From Myxococcales bacterium (GTDB taxonomy: Bacteria > Myxococcota_A > Bradymonadia > UBA4248): a DNA stretch of 40,322 bases. Below the pieces are notes generated by a model. The model had not been told where the DNA came from, searched no databases, and was given only the letters and a program-made list of their open reading frames with translations. The DNA is taken from positions 1 to 40,322 of the forward strand of contig SFMP01000187.1 of NCBI GenBank assembly GCA_004554395.1, written 5' to 3'. Below, piece after piece: positions 7,462-15,440 of the stretch (its first letter is position 1; every line of letters starts with the position of its first letter). A program made the translations under genes and the position numbers.

Positions 7462-10400
7462 ATGTCAAAAGAGAGGCATCTAGAAATAGAAAACGGAACG
7501 ATGGGCAATCTGTTCCGCAGATCGACGCTAGCGGCGCTTGGTTTAGACGCCCTAGACGACGTCTCGGAGCAATCATTTGAAGTCATCGACCGCGCCGACG
7601 CATTCGTCAATCGTTTGCTCGGTAGTATTTCGGGCGTTCTCCCCAAAACTCAAGCAGATCGCATGGGGACGCGGACGACGGAATTGGTCGACCACATTTT
7701 CGAAGGCATGGTCGGGCTCAATGGTCCGGCGAGTGCCACCGACTTGGGCGAATGGCAATATTGGCTCGATGCTACACTGCTCATGTTGTTCGACGAATAC
7801 GAAGACAAAGTCGAAATCGGCGAACAATCGTACGCGCCGCGTACGCAAGCAAAAGCATCGGCGCGTAGGCTTCCCGCCAATGTCACGCCGCAAGCCGTCC
7901 GCGAGCGCATTGCTGCACTCAATAAAGCAGGGATTAAACCCGCAATGTTGCAAGCGATGACGGCGGAACAAAAACGCCAAGTTTTGGCAAAAACGCAAAA
8001 ACAATCCAAATCGCGCGACCTCACGGCATCGTCGATGTCCGAGTTGCTCGCCGCGTCGATGAAAGAAACTTTGGCGACGGTCGAATCGCGCACAAAAGCA
8101 TTCGAAACGTTCGAAAAAGTCTATACGACGAATACGCGCCAACTGTTCGCGTCGCATTTGGCCGACAAGGCAAATGCCGTTCAATCGAGTTTGTCGCTTC
8201 AAACGGCCGACGACAATACGCGTTCTATCGTTCGCCAATGGACCGATTCGGTGGCTCGCTTCGAACAAGGAGCCGGCGCCGATATGACGACTGTCCGTGC
8301 GATGTTTGGCTCGCTCGAATCGCTCGAAAAGGTTGGGGTCATTTCGCAGACGCAAGCCGCCGAAATTCGCCGCAATTGCCAATCCTTGGCAAAACGCGCC
8401 CTGAGCGATGAAATCGTCCACGATGTCACGCTGATGGCCGCCAAACTCGAACAAACTTCGAGTCGTTTAGTCGCCTCAAAACGCCCGCAACTCAACGCCG
8501 AACGCGCCGTCGAGCTCTCGGGTATGAATGCCACCGAACAAGTCGCCGCGTCGCTCACGCGCACGTTTGCCGCCCTCGGTAGCAAACTCCAATCGTTTAA
8601 CGACGCCGTTTCGCAATACGTCCTCACGAGTGGCGAAACAGCCGCAACGATGCGTTGGCAACGGGCAACCGACCGCTTCGAACGCATGCGCGGTATCTCC
8701 GATGACGTCGATCGCGTATTGCTGCGCGATGTCGTCGAAAGTGCATCGGCGCTCGGCGAAGCCGGTATCGTGTCGCAAGACGTCGTCCGCGATGTCGCCA
8801 AAACCGTTGCTGTAAAGCGCTTTGCCGAAGATACGCGATCGACAATATCGTCGCGCTTCGAAGAAATGGCAACCGGCAAGCTCAATGTCTCCTTCGCCGC
8901 CGATTCGAAACACTTCGTCGCCGCCCCCGAAATCGCCCAAAAACTCGTCGACCGCGTTCAGTCTTCTGTTCGCACGATGTCGAGCGAAATGGCGAAATTC
9001 GAAGCGTCGCTCTCCAAAATCGAATCTCTCGATCCCGCAAAACTGTCGTCTTTTGCTTCGTCGATTCGCGCTCTCGCCGAAACGAATCAAATGATGGCAT
9101 CCGATCCGATGTCGATCGTCCGCTCGTCGTCGGTTCTCGAGTCGATTTGCGATAAACTCGACGAATTCGCACAGTCGGCCGCAAATGCCGTCGTTTCGCT
9201 CGGATACGACGAACTCACCAACGAACAAGGCGTTTTCATCGTCCCAGAATCCGAAACGGCGAAAGGCGAACAAATCAGCGCACCGTCGTATGCGGCGCAA
9301 ACGGCTACGATTGCACAGATCAAACGCCAATTGACCGAAACACACGAGCGTGCTCTCAGCTCGGCGCGTCAAATCCTCGCCCAACAAGCTCAGTCGAAAT
9401 CGAAAGAATTGGCTTCGATCGAATCGCAATTGCGCCAAGCCATCGAGCAAGCGCACAGCGTCGAATCGCTTGAGAGCGTCAAATCGATGATGCAAAAGCA
9501 CCTTAGCGCCATCGAAGTCGAAGCTATCGAACGCGTCATCGCCTCGACATCGCGTAGCGAAGCTTCTTTGGAATCGGTCAAGAAACAGTCTCAAATCATC
9601 GAAAATGCCGTCAAATTGTCGAATCAGCTTCGCGAAACGTTGCATCGCAACGTCGCAACTTCGACGCCCGAAATCGGTGCATCGAGCCGTTCGATTCAAA
9701 TCGACGATGTCAAGATCAATCCAGCCTATATCGCCTCCCTCGGCAATTCGCTTGCAACTTATAGTCGCATCCGCGATGGTTATCGCTCGGCACAGGTCGC
9801 CAACGAAGTCGGCATGAGCGAATCCCGTATTGCTCGCATGCTCACGACGATTAAGCCTAGCGGTAGCGATCCCGTCGAACAAAACACCAGCGATGTTGCA
9901 CTCGTGCGCGATAACGCCGTTGTGCTTGGCTACGACGATGTCGTCCCGAGTTCGATGGAATGGATTCGTCAAGCTGTTAAATCGTATCCTTCGCAAGATA
10001 GCGTCGGCGATCTCACCGCAATCCTCGGCAATCAAAAGGCTATCGAACGCCATGCAACTTCGGTCGCCAATGGCAATATCGAAAGCGTCGAGGCTCTAGG
10101 GCGTGCCGTCGCCAAGCGGCTCGAAGATTCGACGAGCGCATCGCGCCTCGAAACCTACACCGCCTACGGCATCGATAACGATGGCGAACGCGTCAAACTC
10201 ACGCTCGGCGTCAACGATAAGAAACAAGGCGCAAAATCGTACGAATTGCGTCGCGATATGGGTGCGAGCTATATGCCCGAGTCCGTACGCCGATTCGAAC
10301 AATCTTCTGCTCACTCCTCGGTCGATGCTTCGCTCGCTATCGCAAAGCGCGATAACGCCATGGGATTGTCAGGGGCTCAAGACTTCGTTCCCGTTATCGC

Positions 10401-11784
10401 CGGTGCCAACGGCGAGTTATACGTCGACGAAGAACAACGCACCGTCGTCGCTCCGAAATCGGCAAATGCACAGCAGTCGGCAAGTGCTCAGCAATTGGCA
10501 GAAATGCAACAATATGCAAGCACAGTGTCGTCGGCAAATGCGCAACAATCGGCGATTGCACAGCAAATGGCAAGTGCGCAACAATCGGCAAATGCGCAGA
10601 AATCCGTCCAAACCGATGTCCGCGAAATCATGAGCGGTATTGCTGCACGCTTGGGCGTCAGTGCCATCCAGTCCAACGGCATGGCGTCGTCGGATCGCAT
10701 GCAACTTCGCGTCGGTAACGTCAACTTCGAGATGAGCGCACAAGGCTTTGTCGACATGCTCGCCAAACCCGTCGTTCAAAACGCCGCTTTTGCGGCGCCG
10801 TCGCTCACCGATGCCGATAATATTCTGTTCTCCGGATACGCATCGATGCTCGATCAGCAAGGTGAGCGCCGCACGCTCAAGGGCTTGCGACACGCCTATA
10901 TGAAGTCGTTGGCTCAAGCTGGACGACAAAGCGCACACGGCGATTTCGGCTTCAACACGCAAACATTCTCGGGCATTATGGGCAACGTCTCGGCGTCCGA
11001 AATCGCGAGCAAAGCCGCTCAATCTTCGATGCACGTATCATACGATGCTTCGCAAGAGGAAGATCGTGCCTATATTGCCTATAAAGCGAGCCGCCAAGCT
11101 ACGGCTCAGAACGATGCCGAATGGAAATTGGCCGATGCAACGATGGCAAAGACGGCACCCGTCAGTAGTTCATCTGGTGTGACAACCGATTTCTCGTGGG
11201 TCTCGAATGCATTTGCAGCTCATTTGAATCAAGGTCGCGACAGCGCAAACTCTGCGGCACGTCAAGCGTCGAGTGATAACGAACGCCAAATCTTGGCAAA
11301 AATTGATACGATGCTCGATTACGTCGAAAACAAGAGCCAGCGCGAAGTCGGAGTCTTTAGCTCCGATGATACCGTGCGCGTGCTTCTCGAAGCACTCCCT
11401 GCATCGGCTTCGCTCGGAAACAAGGGCTTGCCCAAGTGGCGTCAAAAAGATACAAAATCGAGTCGCATCGCCGAAGCTCGCGAACTTCGCGCCGCATTGG
11501 CAAGTATCGGAGCATCGCCTATCCAAGGCATGCAACCCTTCTCCAACAAGCAGTTCGTCAGCCCCAACCTCATGAACACCGCCCAAAGTGCGGCGCCGCT
11601 CTTCAGCGGCGGTTCTGAATCGGGTTCGACGCCCGCAGCCAGCGCTAATGCAAGCCATGCCTCGAGCGATTCTCTCGATGCACCCTCGATTTCGTCCGAA
11701 GATTTGCAGACCTTGGCAGAAGACGTATTCCAAAAGATTATCGACAGTTTCAATGAAGAACTTCAGCGTAGGAGAACAGAATAA
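7462..11784 (+). CDS. 1440-aa helical protein of the tube/hub operon, tape-measure-like candidate
   Basis: I do not recognise a named family over most of this protein. Residues 1-115 look globular (aromatic, acidic). About 120-720 is rich in Ala, Ser, Glu and Gln with heptad-like helical stretches, and cysteines are almost absent. About 730-990 is a mixed segment. At 1000-1047 lie eight hexapeptides of the type SANAQQ (one degenerate). The rest is low-complexity, ending in an amphipathic helix EDLQTLAEDVFQKIIDSFNE. No signal peptide, membrane span or enzyme motif is visible. It sits between tube and hub-adaptor genes and overlaps the latter by one base (TAATG), so translation is coupled. Position, helicity and size suggest a tape measure or tube-interior scaffold; a carried effector is the alternative. 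Start ATG 7462 follows ggaga; GTG 7459 is also possible. Confidence 0.7.
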   Translation: MSKERHLEIENGTMGNLFRRSTLAALGLDALDDVSEQSFEVIDRADAFVNRLLGSISGVLPKTQADRMGTRTTELVDHIFEGMVGLNGPASATDLGEWQYWLDATLLMLFDEYEDKVEIGEQSYAPRTQAKASARRLPANVTPQAVRERIAALNKAGIKPAMLQAMTAEQKRQVLAKTQKQSKSRDLTASSMSELLAASMKETLATVESRTKAFETFEKVYTTNTRQLFASHLADKANAVQSSLSLQTADDNTRSIVRQWTDSVARFEQGAGADMTTVRAMFGSLESLEKVGVISQTQAAEIRRNCQSLAKRALSDEIVHDVTLMAAKLEQTSSRLVASKRPQLNAERAVELSGMNATEQVAASLTRTFAALGSKLQSFNDAVSQYVLTSGETAATMRWQRATDRFERMRGISDDVDRVLLRDVVESASALGEAGIVSQDVVRDVAKTVAVKRFAEDTRSTISSRFEEMATGKLNVSFAADSKHFVAAPEIAQKLVDRVQSSVRTMSSEMAKFEASLSKIESLDPAKLSSFASSIRALAETNQMMASDPMSIVRSSSVLESICDKLDEFAQSAANAVVSLGYDELTNEQGVFIVPESETAKGEQISAPSYAAQTATIAQIKRQLTETHERALSSARQILAQQAQSKSKELASIESQLRQAIEQAHSVESLESVKSMMQKHLSAIEVEAIERVIASTSRSEASLESVKKQSQIIENAVKLSNQLRETLHRNVATSTPEIGASSRSIQIDDVKINPAYIASLGNSLATYSRIRDGYRSAQVANEVGMSESRIARMLTTIKPSGSDPVEQNTSDVALVRDNAVVLGYDDVVPSSMEWIRQAVKSYPSQDSVGDLTAILGNQKAIERHATSVANGNIESVEALGRAVAKRLEDSTSASRLETYTAYGIDNDGERVKLTLGVNDKKQGAKSYELRRDMGASYMPESVRRFEQSSAHSSVDASLAIAKRDNAMGLSGAQDFVPVIAGANGELYVDEEQRTVVAPKSANAQQSASAQQLAEMQQYASTVSSANAQQSAIAQQMASAQQSANAQKSVQTDVREIMSGIAARLGVSAIQSNGMASSDRMQLRVGNVNFEMSAQGFVDMLAKPVVQNAAFAAPSLTDADNILFSGYASMLDQQGERRTLKGLRHAYMKSLAQAGRQSAHGDFGFNTQTFSGIMGNVSASEIASKAAQSSMHVSYDASQEEDRAYIAYKASRQATAQNDAEWKLADATMAKTAPVSSSSGVTTDFSWVSNAFAAHLNQGRDSANSAARQASSDNERQILAKIDTMLDYVENKSQREVGVFSSDDTVRVLLEALPASASLGNKGLPKWRQKDTKSSRIAEARELRAALASIGASPIQGMQPFSNKQFVSPNLMNTAQSAAPLFSGGSESGSTPAASANASHASSDSLDAPSISSEDLQTLAEDVFQKIIDSFNEELQRRRTE
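10459..10602 (+). repeat. 18-bp coding repeat encoding SANAQQ-type hexapeptides x8
   Basis: Eight consecutive 18-base units, seven of the form tcggcaaatgcacagcag with variants, lie inside the 1440-aa protein gene at residues 1000-1047. They encode SANAQQ, SASAQQ, LAEMQQ, a degenerate YASTVS, SANAQQ, SAIAQQ, MASAQQ and SANAQK. Copy number could change by slippage without breaking the frame, changing the length of this segment. Confidence 0.85.
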
Positions 11785-12485
11785 TGGGAAGCAACACGAG
11801 TAGCAATAATAACGAAAGCAAAGCGGTAAATAGTAGCAACATTTACATTCGCGTGCTGGATGGATCGTCTGCAGGGAAAACGTTAGCCGCCCAGTACAAT
11901 CCGCAAGAAATCAGTTTCTCGAAGTCCGTCGGATGGAGTAACGGCAATGAGGGAGCTGGAACCGATTGCCCGGCTTTGATGTTCACGGCTGGGCAGGCAA
12001 TTTCGATGAGTCTCGAACTCTTGTTCGACTACTACGAAGAAAACAAAGACGTTCGTGGCATCGTCAAGGATTTCATGAACCTTTGCATGGTGGACTCGAA
12101 AATTAAACGTCCGCCCGCAGTTCAGCTCTGCTGGGTTGATTCCAATGTTTTGGGCATCGGTAAGAATTTTGTCGGCGTGATTGAAAGTGCTAGCGCAAAG
12201 TATACGATGTTCTCTGCCGTTGGTATCCCCGTTCGTGCAACGGTGAGCGTGACGATTAAGCAAGCCGAAGAAGTTGGATATTCTGGTGGCGAAGGTGGTG
12301 GCGGTGAAGATGGCAAGAGCGGTATGCTAGGTGCGACAAAGCATTCAGGCGAAACCTACTCCTACAGCAGTGGGGCTGCTGTCGCATCCACTCCACAAGC
12401 AGCAGAATATGCAGTTGACTCTGGAGTTGATCCGACGAAGCCCGAGAATTATCCGCTATCTTTGAATGGCAAAAAAGGAAAATAG
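11784..12485 (+). CDS. CIS tube/hub-adaptor protein (Afp7/Pvc7-like, gp53-like)
   Basis: The 233-aa product matches the CIS_tube family that caps the inner tube at the baseplate in Afp, PVC and other extracellular injection systems. Visible hallmarks are AAQYNPQEISFSKSVGW (about 35-51), the LMFTAGQAISMSLELLFD strand-helix, ENKDVRGIVKDFMNL, RPPAVQLCWVDS, and the C-terminal half YTMFSAVGIPVRATVSVTIKQAEE. Normal members end in a LysM domain. Here a Gly-rich linker (about 181-197) leads to a short tail (GETYSYSS...AAEYAVDSGVDP...NYPLSLNG) that looks at best like a worn LysM. The start ATG shares an A with the previous stop, and a good ggag lies upstream. The next gene begins 12 bases after the stop. 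Confidence 0.88.
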   Translation: MGSNTSSNNNESKAVNSSNIYIRVLDGSSAGKTLAAQYNPQEISFSKSVGWSNGNEGAGTDCPALMFTAGQAISMSLELLFDYYEENKDVRGIVKDFMNLCMVDSKIKRPPAVQLCWVDSNVLGIGKNFVGVIESASAKYTMFSAVGIPVRATVSVTIKQAEEVGYSGGEGGGGEDGKSGMLGATKHSGETYSYSSGAAVASTPQAAEYAVDSGVDPTKPENYPLSLNGKKGK

Positions 12486-12497
12486 AGGAGGGGAATT

Positions 12498-13580
12498 ATG
12501 GCGAATATTTTAACTCCTGATTTTAAGCTCAAAATAGGGACGACTGATTTTTCGAATCAGCCGAACAAACGGCGCGTTAGCGAAATGACCGTTGAGCAAC
12601 TCTCCGATGGCGCAAGCTCTTTCCGAATCGTCTTGGACGATAGCGACGAAGCAATCTCCGACGGCAAGATTTCTATCCTCGAAGGTATGGAATGTACGGT
12701 CGAGATGGGATTTGCCGAGTCGGGAACGAAACAAGTCATCAAGGGCTATGTCACGGGTGTCAAGCCGAAACGATCGGAATTCTCCCGCAAGATGTTCACG
12801 GTAACGGGGTTCGACGGCTTGTCGAAGCTGACCCGCGGTCGCAAGCGTCGTTCGTGGGAAAACATCAAAGATTCCGACATCGCGGCTCAGATTGCCCAAG
12901 AGTGTAGTCTACAGCCCGACGTTCAAGATTCTGGACTCGTTCATCCCTATGTCGTTCAAAATAACGAAAACAACCTCAACTTCCTCTTCGAGCGCGCTCG
13001 TCGCATCGGGTACGAAGTCAAAGTCGAAGGCGAAAAACTCGTCTTCCGCAAACCGCGCGAAGTCAAAGCCGATGTGACTTTGCGGTGGGATGGAACAAAT
13101 GTCCGCGAAAAAGGCGGTCTTTTGCTCCAACGCATGGACTTCAACACGTCGACGATGAACATGCCCAAAAAAGTCGTCGTTCGTTCGTACGATCCAAAAT
13201 CGGGCCAGCCGATTGTTGCATCTGCATCGACCGAAGATAACGACAAAATGGGTGGCAAAAAAACGGCAGGCGATGCCGCCGAATTTGGAAATCCCGATAC
13301 GACGATCCAAATCAGCGATCAACCCGTCGCGAGCGAAGAAGAAGCCGAAAGACTTGCCAAATCGATTTTGTCGCAACGCGCAGCCGAATTCCTTACGGGG
13401 ACGGGCAAGTGCATTGGCAATGGCAAAATCAAATGCGGAGCCAAAGTCAACATCGAAGATGTCGGACAGGACATGCAGGGCGAATACTACGTTACCTCGG
13501 CTAAACACGTCCTTCGCGTTGGGCATGGTCAAGGTTATGGTTACTGGACGGAATTTTCTGTCTCGAGAACAGGGCGCTAA
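12498..13580 (+). CDS. Phage late control D-like spike/hub protein (VgrG/Afp8 N-terminal type)
   Basis: The 360-aa product resembles gpD/gp27-like hub proteins, the trimeric base on which the piercing spike is built. Seen features are FKLKIGTTDF near the start, VEQLSDGASSFRIVLDD, a strand cluster ending KGYVTGVKPKRSEFSRKMFTVTGFD (about 75-110), IAAQIAQECSL (about 130-140), NNENNLNFLFERARRIGYEV (about 155-174) and GDAAEFG near 260. Complete Afp8/VgrG spikes continue into an OB-fold and beta-helix. This one stops about where those would begin, so a separate gpV-type tip would be needed, and none is in the window. GAGGAGGGG ahead of the ATG at 12498 supports the start. It is the last gene before the terminator. 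Confidence 0.88.
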   Translation: MANILTPDFKLKIGTTDFSNQPNKRRVSEMTVEQLSDGASSFRIVLDDSDEAISDGKISILEGMECTVEMGFAESGTKQVIKGYVTGVKPKRSEFSRKMFTVTGFDGLSKLTRGRKRRSWENIKDSDIAAQIAQECSLQPDVQDSGLVHPYVVQNNENNLNFLFERARRIGYEVKVEGEKLVFRKPREVKADVTLRWDGTNVREKGGLLLQRMDFNTSTMNMPKKVVVRSYDPKSGQPIVASASTEDNDKMGGKKTAGDAAEFGNPDTTIQISDQPVASEEEAERLAKSILSQRAAEFLTGTGKCIGNGKIKCGAKVNIEDVGQDMQGEYYVTSAKHVLRVGHGQGYGYWTEFSVSRTGR

Positions 13581-13592
13581 TTGCGTAAGATT

Positions 13593-13624
13593 CGTTCGGG
13601 TGCAAGTCGCCCGAACGACTTTTC
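13593..13624 (+). terminator. Terminator of the tube/hub/spike operon
   Basis: A perfect 8-bp stem (cgttcggg, 13593-13600; cccgaacg, 13610-13617) with a 9-base loop is followed by acttttcg, 13 bases after the spike stop codon. The T run is short, but no competing gene is present. It closes the four-gene unit, which argues that the operon is complete as seen. Confidence 0.6.
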
Positions 13625-13729
13625 GATAAACGCCATTGAGCTCGGAGCGCATTGCGCCTTCGGGCTTTTTTTGTGCCAAGGCTCGGTTCATGGACTGGCT
13701 TGGTGCTCAAAGACAAATAGGTTAAGATT

Positions 13730-14548
13730 ATGAGATACATTATTATGGGTTTAGGGCGCATGGGCGTCGCGCAAACGCGCATCGCGCGTTATTATGGAAC
13801 AAAAGTCGTTGCTGGCATCGATTGCGACGCCGAGGCTCGCGAGTTCTTCGAAAGCGAATTCGAAGTCAAGGCCTATGCAACGCCTAGCGATGTACCACAA
13901 TCTCTATGGAATGCCGCCGATGTCGTTTGGATTACCGTTCCCGATCGAGCGATTGCCGCCTGTGCTCAAGAGGTCGCTCCCTATGCATCGCACGCGATGG
14001 TCGTTCATACGAGCGGAGCGACGCCATATACCGTACTCGGTCAATGCGGCGCGATGCGCGGTTCGATTCATCCGCTTGTGAATTGCCCAAAAAAAGAATG
14101 TAGCGATTCATCTTGTGCCGAAGTATATCGATACGTTCTCTATGCCATCGATGGTGAACCCGATGCCGTCAAAAGAATTGGGTGGATGCTCAGCCGCGTT
14201 CGCGGCATCCCCGTCGAAGTCGATGCCGATAAACGCAGCCTCTATCACGCAGCCGCCGTCTTTTCTTCGAATTATCCCATCGTCCTCGCCGATATCACTC
14301 AAAAACTATTGATATCGTGCGGTTTCGACGATGACTTAGCTCGAAGGGCGTCTTGTTCGCTCCTATCGCATGCGGCTTATGCCGTCGCAAAATCGACACC
14401 GATCGATGCACTCACGGGGCCAGCAAAACGCAACGACCTCCCGACGATACAAGGGCATATCGAAGCACTCAAAAATTTCAACGACGGAGAATACGTCGAG
14501 GTCTATGAAGCCCTTTTGCGAATGGCACAAGCCATGTGTCATCGTTAA
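13730..14548 (+). CDS. Rossmann/DUF2520 oxidoreductase-like protein
   Basis: The 272-aa product has an N-terminal NAD(P)-binding Rossmann domain (GLGRMG at residues 7-12, VVWITVPDRAI at about 64-74, HTSGATP, GSIHPLVN) and a C-terminal helical DUF2520 domain (YHAAAVFSSNYP at about 180-191, LTGPAKRND, T..GHIEAL). It belongs to the 6-phosphogluconate/P5C-reductase-like superfamily. No substrate is established for the DUF2520 branch, which is often found near pantothenate genes, though none is seen here. It starts just after the spike-operon terminator, so it is probably a separate unit. The start ATG has only a weak upstream gttaag site. Confidence 0.85.
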   Translation: MRYIIMGLGRMGVAQTRIARYYGTKVVAGIDCDAEAREFFESEFEVKAYATPSDVPQSLWNAADVVWITVPDRAIAACAQEVAPYASHAMVVHTSGATPYTVLGQCGAMRGSIHPLVNCPKKECSDSSCAEVYRYVLYAIDGEPDAVKRIGWMLSRVRGIPVEVDADKRSLYHAAAVFSSNYPIVLADITQKLLISCGFDDDLARRASCSLLSHAAYAVAKSTPIDALTGPAKRNDLPTIQGHIEALKNFNDGEYVEVYEALLRMAQAMCHR

Positions 14549-14741
14549 TGGGCGGTATGGATGCCAGCGGTATTCATCATCGCCCACGATTGGCATCATA
14601 AATATAGCCCTATTGGAATGTGTGCAGTAGGCGTTTAGTCGGCATTTGCTCAAATAATGCTTGATCGCAAGGGGGCGTTTGGGCGATCTATACAAAGCGA
14701 AGCGATGGCGTCGTACAGATCTCTATCGTTCTGTGCTTTTA

Positions 14742-14764
14742 CGTGCCGCATGTATGCGGCTTCT
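14742..14764 (+). promoter_or_regulatory. Small hairpin upstream of the cyclophilin ribosome site
   Basis: gccgcat pairs with atgcggc around a two-base loop, directly before the ctaaaggag ribosome site of the cyclophilin gene. It may affect translation or mark an mRNA end. The rest of 14549-14781 shows no open frame that I can support. Confidence 0.3.
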
Positions 14765-14781
14765 AAAGGAGAAGTTCAAAA

Positions 14782-15330
14782 ATGGTTGATTTTTCACACG
14801 TGACAATTCCTGGCAATGGCAAACTTTATGCGCGTTTCGAAACGTCGCTTGGCGATATGACAGCCGAACTTTATGAGGATATCGTCCCCAATACTGTAAA
14901 AAATTTCGTCGGACTCGCCACGGGCCAAATCGAATTCATGGATGAAGAACTCGGCAAACCGAATACGCGTCCGTTCTACGATGGATTGACGTTCCATCGC
15001 GTCATTCCCGATTTCATGATTCAGTGCGGTTGCCCACGCGGAACGGGAACAGGCGGCCCAGGGTATCAATTCCGCGATGAATTCTCGCCGAAACTCCGTC
15101 ACAATGCGCCAGGTATCCTTTCGATGGCAAATGCAGGCCCCCACACCAATGGTTCGCAGTTCTTCATCACCGAAGTCCCAACGCCCCACCTCGACAATCG
15201 CCATTCCGTCTTCGGCAAAGTCATCGAAGGGCTCGATGTCATCAAAAAGATTGCTCGCGTTAAACGCGACTATCGCGATAAACCCGTCGAACCCGTCATC
15301 TTGAAGCACGTCACGATCTTCAGAGCGTAA
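14782..15330 (+). CDS. Cyclophilin-type peptidyl-prolyl cis-trans isomerase
   Basis: The 182-aa product is a single cyclophilin domain, catalysing cis-trans isomerisation of Xaa-Pro bonds. The active site is recognisable: FHRVIPDFMIQCG (about 73-85, catalytic Arg in FHR), GTGTGGPGYQFRDEF (about 89-103), and MANAGPHTNGSQFFIT (about 115-130). No signal peptide is present, so it should act in the cytoplasm. Length is close to bacterial PpiB-type enzymes, with an N-terminal addition of about 15 residues. AAAGGAGAAG ahead of the ATG supports the start. It lies among other folding-enzyme genes (two FKBP genes follow 2 kb downstream). Confidence 0.95.
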   Translation: MVDFSHVTIPGNGKLYARFETSLGDMTAELYEDIVPNTVKNFVGLATGQIEFMDEELGKPNTRPFYDGLTFHRVIPDFMIQCGCPRGTGTGGPGYQFRDEFSPKLRHNAPGILSMANAGPHTNGSQFFITEVPTPHLDNRHSVFGKVIEGLDVIKKIARVKRDYRDKPVEPVILKHVTIFRA

Positions 15331-15440
15331 TTTCAACGCCCTGCCATTTATCCCCGCCCTTGGGCCAATCCGCCCATACGGCGGGAACGCGATCCGAGTT
15401 CAAACGACTCCAAGTCACTAACGTCGAAAGAAGGTAGCCC

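Noticed and set aside
6924..13580. A prophage remnant
   Set aside because: No integrase, capsid, portal, terminase, lysis or att-like repeats are seen. Promoter and terminator frame the four genes, and the gene order is that of tube, hub adaptor and spike in injection systems.
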